8,291 nucleotides of DNA, taken from the NCBI GenBank assembly GCA_002438575.1, contig DJPP01000029.1:1-8291 (forward strand). The letters run 5' to 3'. The stretch is from Oscillospiraceae bacterium UBA6409. GTDB taxonomy: Bacteria > Bacillota > Clostridia > Oscillospirales > Oscillospiraceae. Positions 1 through 5,588 of this stretch are shown here, one piece after another. Each line of letters begins with the position of its first letter. Position 1 is the stretch's first letter. The notes beneath the pieces were generated by a model. The model worked only from the letters and a program-made list of their open reading frames with translations. It did not search any database and had not been told where the DNA came from. The translations under genes and the position numbers were made by a program.

Positions 1-1184
1 GCCACCGCCGCCTTGGCCAGCTGCAGCGCCCGGACATCGGCGGCGGTGAGGTATACCCTGTCCGTCAGGTGGAACACGCCGCCGTTTTCGTCACGGGTCA
101 AATAGCGGCGGAACGCCTCGGGCGCGTCCTCCGGCGGCAGGAGTCGGCCGCTTTCGTCAATGACACCCAGCCGCAGCAGGAGGGCCGTCAGGTCGATGAG
201 ACCGGAGCCGCAGAGGCCGGCGGCTTCGCCGCCACCGATGACGTTCATCTCGAAGGCACCGTTATACCGCACGCGGCTGACCGCGCCGTCCACGCCCAGC
301 ATACCGCAGGCGATGCCCGCGCCCTCGAAGGCGGGGCCGGCGGCCACGGCGCAGCAGGTGAAGCCGTCTCTGCCGCCCAGGGCCATCTCGCCGTTGGTGC
401 CGATGTCCAGAAACAGGAAATGGCCCGCGCGCTGGGAGAGACCGGAGGCCAGCAGACCGGCGGTGATATCGCCGCCCACGAAGCCCGCCGCGCAGGGAAC
501 ACAGTACAGCGGCGCGCCCAGCAGCGTGAGGTCGGGGCTCCGGCGGAACAGGGTCTCCGGACAGAAGGGGGCGGCGGCCAGTGGACGGACGGACACACCG
601 GCGAGCAGGCTCTGCATGACGGTGTTGCCGGCGGTCACGGTGCGCTTCAGCTCGGCGGGCTGACGCCCGGCCTGGGAGAGCGCCCGGGTGAGAAGGGCCT
701 TCAGCTGCTCGCGGAGCAGGGCGGACAGACGGGCGAGGCCGTCCGGGTGGTCCATGGTATACTGGATGCGGGTGATGACATCCGCGCCGTAGGGGGCCAG
801 AGCCGTCCAGTCGGCGCAGGTGGCCAGGGCACGGCCGGTGGCCAGGTCGTACAGCCGGACCGCCGTGGTGGTGGTGCCCAGGTCGACAGCGGCGGCGCAG
901 CCTGTCTCGCCGGTGGGGACGGCGGGGGGGTCCAGCGTCTCGGTGAGGATGCGCCCACCGGCGGCGGGAGGGAGGACGATCTCGTCGCCGTCCTCCGGCA
1001 CCACGCGGCAGGCCAGACGCGGCACGCCGTTGACGCTGACGCGGCATTTGCCGCAGCGGCCGTGGCCGCCGCAGGCGGCGGGCAGGGTACAGCCGGCGCG
1101 GCGCAGCAGGGCCAGCAGGGTATCGGTATCATTGCAGGGGAGGCGAAAAACATCTCCGCCGCGGGTCACGCGGATACTTGACAC
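1..1184 (-). CDS. RACo-like corrinoid-activation protein: [2Fe-2S] ferredoxin plus ASKHA ATPase (DUF4445 type), C-terminus cut off by window edge
   Basis: This is probably an ATP-dependent reductive activator of corrinoid proteins, which returns inactive Co(II) to Co(I) using electrons from its own iron-sulfur cluster. The visible 394 residues begin with a ferredoxin domain whose cluster cysteines are C38, C44, C47 (CX5CX2C) and C59. The ASKHA fold follows: phosphate motif DLGTTTTAV at 101-109, a second phosphate motif LDIGTNGE at 259-266, GPAFEG at 283-288, and GLCGSGLID at 323-331. The reading frame is open to the window edge, so the C-terminus is missing. I chose the GTG at 1184 because the minus-strand AAAAGGGGTG at 1200-1191 ends its G-run 8 nt upstream; an in-frame GTG at 1193 lies too close to that Shine-Dalgarno. 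It diverges from a corrinoid methyltransferase gene, its likely client. Only about 40 residues separate the ferredoxin from the ATPase, shorter than in the characterised RACo of Carboxydothermus as I recall it. The family call is strong; the client protein is inferred from context. Confidence 0.9.
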   Translation of the reverse strand, partial: MSSIRVTRGGDVFRLPCNDTDTLLALLRRAGCTLPAACGGHGRCGKCRVSVNGVPRLACRVVPEDGDEIVLPPAAGGRILTETLDPPAVPTGETGCAAAVDLGTTTTAVRLYDLATGRALATCADWTALAPYGADVITRIQYTMDHPDGLARLSALLREQLKALLTRALSQAGRQPAELKRTVTAGNTVMQSLLAGVSVRPLAAAPFCPETLFRRSPDLTLLGAPLYCVPCAAGFVGGDITAGLLASGLSQRAGHFLFLDIGTNGEMALGGRDGFTCCAVAAGPAFEGAGIACGMLGVDGAVSRVRYNGAFEMNVIGGGEAAGLCGSGLIDLTALLLRLGVIDESGRLLPPEDAPEAFRRYLTRDENGGVFHLTDRVYLTAADVRALQLAKAAV

Positions 1185-1206
1185 GGGCAACACCCCTTTT
1201 TATAAT
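1178..1206 (+). promoter_or_regulatory. Consensus sigma-A promoter for the DUF2284-methyltransferase operon
   Basis: A perfect -35 TTGACA (1178-1183) and perfect -10 TATAAT (1201-1206) are separated by exactly 17 bp. Transcription would start near 1213, leaving a leader of about 47 nt before the ATG at 1260. The -35 box overlaps the GTG start codon (1184-1182) of the leftward RACo-like gene. It should be intrinsically strong unless repressed or blocked by the opposing promoter. Confidence 0.85.
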
Positions 1207-1219
1207 AATTCCACTACTA

Positions 1220-1248
1220 CTTTTATCAGCCCGGGGCGGCTTTGTCAA
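1220..1248 (-). promoter_or_regulatory. Sigma-A-type promoter with extended -10 for the RACo-like gene
   Basis: Read on the minus strand, a perfect -35 TTGACA (1248-1243) is followed by a 17-bp spacer and the -10 TAAAAG (1225-1220). The -10 matches consensus at 4 of 6 positions and is preceded by TGA, an extended -10 (TGn). The start point would be near 1213 and the leader about 29 nt to the GTG at 1184. The polymerase footprint would overlap that of the rightward promoter, so the two are likely to exclude each other. Confidence 0.65.
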
Positions 1249-1259
1249 GAGGATTTGCC

Positions 1260-1805
1260 ATGAGAACGAAACTGATGACGCTGGCGGCGGAAAACGGGTT
1301 CTCCCACGCCGCGCCGGTGGACATGAACGCACTGACGCCCCGGCGGGAGGTGCGTGAGATGTGCCGGGCGGACCGGTGCGGACAGTGGAACGCCAACTGG
1401 GCTTGTCCGCCCGGCTGCGGGACGCTGGAGGACACCGCGGCGGATATAAAGCGCTTTGACGCAGGAATACTGGTGCAGACCACCGGCACACTGACGGACG
1501 ACTTCGACTACGAGGGGATGGAGGCGATCCAGCGGCGGCACAAGCGGGCCTTTGCGGACTTTGCGCGGCAGGCGCGGCGGCTGCTGCCGGACTGCCTGCC
1601 CCTGTCAGCGGGGGCGTGCACCGTGTGCCGCCGGTGTACCTGCCCGGACCGGCCCTGCCGGTTCCCGGACAAGCGGATGTCCTCCATGGAGGCCTATGGC
1701 CTGCTGGTGGGGGACGTGTGTCTGCGGTCCGGGCTGTCGTATAACTACGGACCGCGGACCATGACGTATACATCGTGCCTACTCTATACCGAAGAGGTGA
1801 AATGA
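1260..1805 (+). CDS. DUF2284 family cysteine-rich, putative metal- or Fe-S-binding protein
   Basis: This 181-residue soluble protein has 12 cysteines in DUF2284-like spacing. An N-terminal group lies at C35, C40, C49 and C53, including the CPPGC motif at 49-53. A dense central group lies at C120, C123, C126, C128 and C133, and single cysteines at C112, C154 and C173. The spacing suggests one or more iron-sulfur clusters, but the biochemical role of the family is not established. The start is the ATG at 1260, preceded by AGAGGA with a 6-nt gap; an in-frame TTG at 1242 has no such site and would overlap the opposing -35 box. The gene ends one base before the next ATG, and its last codons (GAGGTG, 1794-1799) form the ribosome binding site of the methyltransferase gene, so translation is probably coupled. 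From the neighbours I infer a role in electron delivery to, or maturation of, the corrinoid system. The family assignment is from pattern recognition. Confidence 0.85.
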   Translation: MRTKLMTLAAENGFSHAAPVDMNALTPRREVREMCRADRCGQWNANWACPPGCGTLEDTAADIKRFDAGILVQTTGTLTDDFDYEGMEAIQRRHKRAFADFARQARRLLPDCLPLSAGACTVCRRCTCPDRPCRFPDKRMSSMEAYGLLVGDVCLRSGLSYNYGPRTMTYTSCLLYTEEVK

Positions 1806-1806
1806 T

Positions 1807-3516
1807 ATGATGACGCCAAAGGAGAACTTTCTGGAGCTGCTGAAGCCCAACGGACAGCCGGACCGCCAGCTGTGCCAGTATGAGGCGCTGCATATGTGCC
1901 TGAACGACCCCATCAACACCTATCTGCGGGGCAACCGGAAGCGGGGGACCGTCAGCAGGGATCGGTGGGGCACCACCATCAGCTTTCCTGCCGACGCGCC
2001 GGGGCCTATGCCCGTCACCACGGACGGCCTGGCGGTGTGTCCGGACGTTACCCGCTGGCGGGAGACGGTCCACACGCCGGATATCGCCGCCTGCACGGAG
2101 GGCTGGGAGGCGTGCCGCGCCGCGGCACGGGCGGCCTGCGGAGAGAAGAAGCTGCTGGCGGGCTTTATGGGTACCGGTATCTTCGAGCAGTGCCACTTCC
2201 TGATGGGGTTCGAGGACACGCTGACGAACCTGTATGAGCACCCGCAGGAGATGCACGCGCTTATTGACTGCATCACCGCGTACCGGCTGCTGTACGTGAA
2301 GCTGCTCATCGACAATTTGCAGCCGGACGTGATCTTCTCTCACGACGACTGGGGCACCAAGGACGCATTGTTCATGAAGCCGGAGATGTGGCGGGAATTC
2401 TTCAAGGAGCCGTACCGGCGGTTTTACGGCTATATCCGGTCCCGGGGCGTGATCGCCATCCACCACGCGGACTCCTATCTGGTCCCGATCGTGGAGGACA
2501 TGGCGGAGATCGGCATTCAGGTGTGGCAGGGCGTACTGCCGGAGAACGATATACCGGCCCTCCAGCAAAAGCTGCACGGGCGGCTGGTGCTGATGGGCGG
2601 CATGGGCGCCGCCATCGACCGGGCGGACGCCGCGCCGGAGGAGATCTACGGCTATGCCATGGATACCCTGCGGCGGTGCTGCCCGGGGGGACACTATATC
2701 CCCTCCATCACCTACGGCCTGCCGGGGGCGGTGTATCCCCAGGTGGACGAGCACATCGACCGGGCTATCGCGGATTACAACCGGGAGCTGCACGTGCCGC
2801 GGTTCGATCTGCCGCCGGTACCCCGCCGGGTACGTGCTGCCGCTGTGCGGCAGGAGACGGTGGACGCCGCTGTCGAGAACGGCGACGTGCTGGCCCGCCT
2901 GGCTGCAGCGCTGGAAAAGGGGCAGCAGAAAAAGGTGCTGGCTCTGTGCCGGGAGGCGCTGGACCAAGGTCGGACGCCGCAGGAGATCCTGTCCGGCGGG
3001 CTGATCCGGGGTATGAACGATCTGGGTGAGGCCTTCTCCGCCAACCGGGCCTTCGTGCCGGAGATGCTGATGGCCGCCCGGTGCATGACGGCGGCGCTGG
3101 GGGAGCTGAAGCCGTTGATGACCGGCGGGAATGCCAAGACGGTGGGCCGGGCGTGTATCGGTACCGTCCGGGGAGATATGCACGACATCGGCAAGAACCT
3201 GGTGAAGATCATGCTGGAGGGCAGCGGTGTGGAGGTCATCGACCTGGGCGTGGACGTGACGCCGGAGCAATTCGTGGAGACGGCGAAGCGGCAGCACTGC
3301 GGTGTGATCGCCTGCTCGTCCCTGCTGACCACCACCATGGGCGAGATGCGCCGGGTGGTGACGCTGGCCCGGGAGGCAGGTATCCGGGACCAGGTGAAGA
3401 TATTTGTGGGCGGCGCGCCTATCAGCCAGAGCTTCTGCGACGAGATCGGCGCGGACGTGTACACGGAGGACGCGGCGGCGGCCGCCCGGGCGGCGGTATC
3501 GGCGCTGAAGGGATAA
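1807..3516 (+). CDS. Methyltransferase-corrinoid fusion: uroporphyrinogen-decarboxylase-like (MtaA/CmuA-type) domain plus cobalamin-binding module
   Basis: This 569-residue protein probably moves a methyl group between an unknown substrate and its own bound corrinoid. Residues 1 to about 338 form the uroporphyrinogen-decarboxylase-like barrel (for example FSHDDWG near 180 and the IHHADSY region). About 352-438 is the helical methionine-synthase-type cap. About 447-569 is the B12-binding Rossmann domain, with the base-off signature D457-x-H459-x-x-G462 (H459 the expected lower cobalt ligand), S505-x-L507 and G535-G536. The two-part layout resembles CmuA of chloromethane utilisation. The usual HxC zinc motif of MtaA-type methyltransferases reads H220-A-D222 here, and the later cysteine region reads ITYGLPG, so the canonical thiol-type zinc site appears absent. 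The start is the first of two adjacent ATGs (1807, 1810), 7 nt after GAGGTG. The RACo-like activator encoded next door supports a working, redox-sensitive corrinoid. Domain calls are strong; the substrate is unknown. Confidence 0.9.
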   Translation: MMTPKENFLELLKPNGQPDRQLCQYEALHMCLNDPINTYLRGNRKRGTVSRDRWGTTISFPADAPGPMPVTTDGLAVCPDVTRWRETVHTPDIAACTEGWEACRAAARAACGEKKLLAGFMGTGIFEQCHFLMGFEDTLTNLYEHPQEMHALIDCITAYRLLYVKLLIDNLQPDVIFSHDDWGTKDALFMKPEMWREFFKEPYRRFYGYIRSRGVIAIHHADSYLVPIVEDMAEIGIQVWQGVLPENDIPALQQKLHGRLVLMGGMGAAIDRADAAPEEIYGYAMDTLRRCCPGGHYIPSITYGLPGAVYPQVDEHIDRAIADYNRELHVPRFDLPPVPRRVRAAAVRQETVDAAVENGDVLARLAAALEKGQQKKVLALCREALDQGRTPQEILSGGLIRGMNDLGEAFSANRAFVPEMLMAARCMTAALGELKPLMTGGNAKTVGRACIGTVRGDMHDIGKNLVKIMLEGSGVEVIDLGVDVTPEQFVETAKRQHCGVIACSSLLTTTMGEMRRVVTLAREAGIRDQVKIFVGGAPISQSFCDEIGADVYTEDAAAAARAAVSALKG

Positions 3517-3528
3517 ACCGGCAGCCCT

Positions 3529-3577
3529 AAAAAGTGACAGACCCGCAGGCACCGCCTGCGGGTCTGTCACTTTGTTG
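3529..3577. terminator. Perfect 20-bp-stem hairpin, probable bidirectional terminator
   Basis: The arms at 3531-3550 and 3554-3573 are perfectly complementary over 20 bp around a 3-nt ACC loop. The stem is AT-rich at its base and GC-rich at its tip. It starts 15 bp after the methyltransferase stop codon. On the plus strand the tail is only TTTGTT, with its Ts partly inside the stem. On the minus strand the tail is TTTTT, so it looks at least as good for the leftward transcript of the 61-residue membrane protein. Confidence 0.85.
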
Positions 3578-3716
3578 GTCGTAGTTGAGGAGAAAATATG
3601 GCGGGGAACAGATACGCTTCGCTGAGAAAGCGCACATGGCTATGATGGACGGCTTCCTACATACGGTCCGGTTGACGGCTTACTTTCGATAACACAGTTG
3701 ACTTGCGCCCTCTATG
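3574..3716. other. Intergenic spacer without a convincing gene
   Basis: These 143 bp separate the terminator from the 3' end of the minus-strand membrane protein gene. They hold a good Shine-Dalgarno (GAGGAG, 3587-3592) 5 nt before an ATG at 3598, but the frame closes after 15 codons (3598-3645, a basic peptide ending KRTWL). A second 18-codon frame overlaps it at 3636-3692. The 8-mer GACGGCTT occurs twice, about 26 bp apart. The region may be a decayed gene remnant or non-functional. Confidence 0.5.
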
Positions 3717-3902
3717 TTAAAACGCGCGGCGCTGCATCAGCATCCGCACCAGCGTGATAACGGCGAGGACAGCGATGACAGCCGCCGACGCGATGCTCAC
3801 GAAGGAGAGCAGCGCACCGTGGGCGGGCGGCAGCAGGAATGCGGCCACAGCGGAGGCGAGGCACAGGATGACCAGAGAGGTGATGAGCTTCGTTCTATCC
3901 AT
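3717..3902 (-). CDS. Small two-helix membrane protein of unknown function (61 aa)
   Basis: I do not recognise a family. The 61-residue product has a short basic N-terminus (MDRTK), a first hydrophobic segment at about 6-25, a turn with a Pro-Pro-Ala-His-Gly motif (25-29), a second hydrophobic segment at about 31-54, and a basic end (MQRRAF). This predicts a two-helix hairpin in the cytoplasmic membrane; the positive-inside rule puts both ends in the cytoplasm. The chosen ATG at 3902 is preceded by AAAGGAG about 11 nt upstream, a little far but clear. An upstream in-frame ATG at 3965 would add a charged, His/Arg-rich extension and lacks a ribosome binding site. The gene diverges from the site-2 protease operon and converges on the methyltransferase gene, with the hairpin at 3529-3577 as its likely terminator. 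A plus-strand frame over the same bases is low-complexity and has no ribosome binding site. Confidence 0.65.
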   Translation of the reverse strand: MDRTKLITSLVILCLASAVAAFLLPPAHGALLSFVSIASAAVIAVLAVITLVRMLMQRRAF

Positions 3903-4016
3903 AGTAGTTGTTCTCCTTTCATGGTGTGGGAATGTTCTTTTCCTTCTGTGCTTACAGCATACCATATGTAGTGGTACGCATCTTTACAGAAAAGCTACGA
4001 ACCGGTGGAAAGACGG

Positions 4017-4038
4017 ATACAAAATGGTTACAAAGTGG
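4017..4038 (+). repeat. 11-bp tandem direct repeat, possible regulator site
   Basis: ATACAAAATGG (4017-4027) is followed immediately by TTACAAAGTGG (4028-4038), identical at 9 of 11 positions. A looser third match, TGACAATGG, lies near 4048-4056. An 11-bp period is about one helical turn, and the array sits just upstream of the -35 box of the rightward promoter, where an activator could bind. No regulator is identified. Confidence 0.35.
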
Positions 4039-4059
4039 TCGGAACGGTGACAATGGGTG

Positions 4060-4088
4060 TAGACTTTCCGGCCGGTTTCTGCTATAAT
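4060..4088 (+). promoter_or_regulatory. Extended -10 sigma-A promoter for the M50-scpAB operon
   Basis: A perfect -10 TATAAT (4083-4088) is preceded by TGC, giving an extended -10, and lies 17 bp after TAGACT (4060-4065), which matches the -35 consensus at 4 of 6 positions. Transcription would start near 4095, about 33 nt before the TTG start codon at 4128. It is the only convincing promoter found ahead of the seven-gene rightward run. Confidence 0.75.
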
Positions 4089-4114
4089 GCAGGAAAGCTG
4101 TCATTTTATCTCTC

Positions 4115-4130
4115 GGAGGCGCTTCTGTTG
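4115..4130 (+). promoter_or_regulatory. Ribosome binding site that fixes the TTG start of the M50 protease
   Basis: GGAGG (4115-4119) is followed by 8 nt and then TTG (4128-4130). The reading frame is open upstream to an ATG at 4005, but that ATG lies upstream of the predicted promoter and has no Shine-Dalgarno, so it would not be in the transcript. Confidence 0.75.
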
Positions 4131-4793
4131 CAATATTTGACAAATCTTTGGAACGCGCTGGACTTCGGCTCGCTGGAGAGCATACTGCTCCGCGTGGCGT
4201 CCGTGTTCCTGTGCCTGACCATACATGAGACGTGCCACGGCCTGGCGGCCTATGCGCTGGGCGACCCTACGGCCAAGCGGGCGCACCGGCTGAGTCTGAA
4301 CCCCCTGCGGCACATCGACTGGCTGGGTCTTATTATGATGGTGGCGGCTGGCTTTGGCTGGGCCAAGCCGGTGCCGGTGGACCCCAGCTATTTCAAGAGG
4401 CCCAAGCAGGGCATGGCGCTGACGGCGCTGGCCGGGCCGGTATCCAACTTTCTTCTGGCGCTGTTGCTGCTGCTGATCGCCCGGGGCGAGTTCCTCCGGG
4501 CGGTGACTACGGGGAGCTTCAGCGGTACATGGTTCTCCTTCCTGGTGGATACGGCGTCGCTGTCGGTGGGCCTGGGGCTGTTCAACCTGGTGCCCATCCC
4601 GCCGCTGGACGGGTCAAAGGTGCTGGCAGTGCTGCTGCCGGACCGGGCGTACAGCTGGCTCATGCGCTATGAGCGCTTCGGTATGCTGGTGCTGCTGGTG
4701 GTCATCTCCGTGGGAATCGGCAGCAATGCGCTGGACAGCGCCATCCGCTGGACATTTACCCTGCTGTGCAGGCTGGTCGGTTTTGAGGTGTAG
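4128..4793 (+). CDS. Site-2 protease family (M50) intramembrane zinc metalloprotease
   Basis: This 221-residue polytopic membrane protein belongs to the peptidase M50 / site-2 protease family, which cleaves substrates inside the membrane. The zinc motif HExxH is H33-E34-T35-C36-H37 in the first strongly hydrophobic segment. The third ligand is D161 in the family motif N153-x-x-P-I-P-P-L-D-G162. A conserved LNPLRHIDWLG stretch (57-67) lies between. Further membrane segments fall at about 65-80, 97-118, 137-156 and 184-200. There is no PDZ or CBS domain, so it is of the minimal SpoIVFB/YwhC-like size. The start is a TTG set by the GGAGG at 4115. It opens the scpAB operon; its stop codon is 2 bp from the scpA start, and its last codons contain the scpA ribosome binding site. 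Association with scpAB is common in clostridia, but the substrate is unknown. Catalytic residues look complete. Confidence 0.9.
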   Translation: MQYLTNLWNALDFGSLESILLRVASVFLCLTIHETCHGLAAYALGDPTAKRAHRLSLNPLRHIDWLGLIMMVAAGFGWAKPVPVDPSYFKRPKQGMALTALAGPVSNFLLALLLLLIARGEFLRAVTTGSFSGTWFSFLVDTASLSVGLGLFNLVPIPPLDGSKVLAVLLPDRAYSWLMRYERFGMLVLLVVISVGIGSNALDSAIRWTFTLLCRLVGFEV

Positions 4794-4798
4794 ATTTG
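4785..4798 (+). promoter_or_regulatory. Ribosome binding site and TTG start of scpA embedded in the upstream gene
   Basis: GAGGTG (4785-4790) encodes the penultimate and last codons of the M50 protease. It is followed by that gene's TAG and, after a 5-nt gap, by the scpA TTG (4796-4798). This arrangement suggests translational coupling of the protease and ScpA. Confidence 0.7.
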
Positions 4799-5578
4799 GA
4801 CGATCCTATTTTTAAGCTGGAAAAGGTGGTACAGACGCGGGGCGACGAGCCGCTGGAGGATTTCGAGGGGCCGCTGGACCTGATACTGTACCTGCTGGGA
4901 AAAAATAAGATAGAGATACAGGATATCCCCATCGCGCTGATACTGGAGCAGTACCAGGATTATCTGGAAAAGCGGAAGCAGATGGATCTGGAGGTGGCCA
5001 GCGAGTTCATTACCATGGCCGCCCAGCTGATGTTCATCAAGACCCGTATGCTGCTGAACCTGGAGGACGAGGAGGCCCAGAGTGAGATGGATGCCCTCAT
5101 CAAGTCGCTGGAGGAGCGCAAGCGGGGCGAGGCCTATGCCCGGGTGCGTATGCTGTCGGAACGGCTGGCGCCCCTGAGCGAGTTCGGACGGAATATCCTG
5201 ACCCGGCCGCCGGAGCCCATGGAGCGCGGGAAGATCTATGAGTACGATCAGGAGCCGGCGGATCTGGTGCTGACCATGCAGGAGGTCACGGACCGACGGG
5301 GCGCGCCGGAGGCGCCGCCCATCCGGGCCTTTGACGAGATCGTGAAGCGGGAGCCGTATCCCGTGGAGACGAAGGCGAAGGAGATCCTGCGGCGGCTGAA
5401 GGATGTGGGCATCACGCGTTTTTTGCTGCTGTTCCGCGGCAGCAAGACCCGCAGCGAGCTGGTGGCCACATTCATGGCGGTGCTGGAGCTGTGCCGGAAC
5501 AATCTGATCAAGCTGGCCGGCGCGGCCAGCGACTGCACCGTCACCGCAGAGGGCGACGCACCGGAAGAACTGATGTAA
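4796..5578 (+). CDS. scpA: Segregation and condensation protein A (kleisin of the SMC complex)
   Basis: ScpA is the kleisin subunit that bridges the SMC head domains and, with ScpB, makes the complex that condenses and segregates the chromosome. The product has 260 residues, a normal length. The N-terminal SMC-binding part carries the signature FEGPLDLILYLL (23-34), followed by the DIPIALILEQYQDYL helix region (43-57) and AAQLMFIKTRMLL (75-87). The acidic, charged middle (about 88-190) is the ScpB-binding linker, and the C-terminal part (about 190-242, with LLLFRGSKTRSELVATFMAVLEL near 210-232) is the winged helix. The start is TTG at 4796, served by GAGGTG at 4785-4790 inside the end of the protease gene. 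The next gene, scpB, follows 10 bp downstream. Identification is secure from motif and neighbour. Confidence 0.96.
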   Translation: MDDPIFKLEKVVQTRGDEPLEDFEGPLDLILYLLGKNKIEIQDIPIALILEQYQDYLEKRKQMDLEVASEFITMAAQLMFIKTRMLLNLEDEEAQSEMDALIKSLEERKRGEAYARVRMLSERLAPLSEFGRNILTRPPEPMERGKIYEYDQEPADLVLTMQEVTDRRGAPEAPPIRAFDEIVKREPYPVETKAKEILRRLKDVGITRFLLLFRGSKTRSELVATFMAVLELCRNNLIKLAGAASDCTVTAEGDAPEELM

Positions 5579-5588
5579 GGGGAGACCT

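Noticed and set aside
69..1181. Long plus-strand open frame opposite the RACo-like gene
   Set aside because: Its translation is low-complexity (Gly/Ala/Gln-rich), while the minus-strand frame shows ferredoxin and ASKHA motifs. It is a GC-rich antisense shadow.
1129..3570. 813-codon minus-strand open frame opposite the methyltransferase gene
   Set aside because: The product is rich in Arg, His, Pro and Gln without a recognisable domain, and the plus strand carries clear methyltransferase and B12 motifs. It also spans the terminator and the divergent promoter region.
3903..3965. N-terminal extension of the 61-residue membrane protein from the ATG at 3965
   Set aside because: No ribosome binding site precedes it, and the added residues are a charged His/Arg-rich stretch ahead of a start with its own AAAGGAG.
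4005..4127. N-terminal extension of the M50 protease from the ATG at 4005
   Set aside because: The extension spans the predicted promoter (4060-4088), lacks a Shine-Dalgarno, and the family normally begins near the TTG at 4128, which has a GGAGG site.
3517..4127. Possible CRISPR, riboswitch (including a cobalamin riboswitch for the corrinoid genes) or small RNA
   Set aside because: No regularly spaced repeats and no recognisable B12-box or other aptamer core. The predicted leaders of the corrinoid genes (about 29 and 47 nt) are also too short for a riboswitch.
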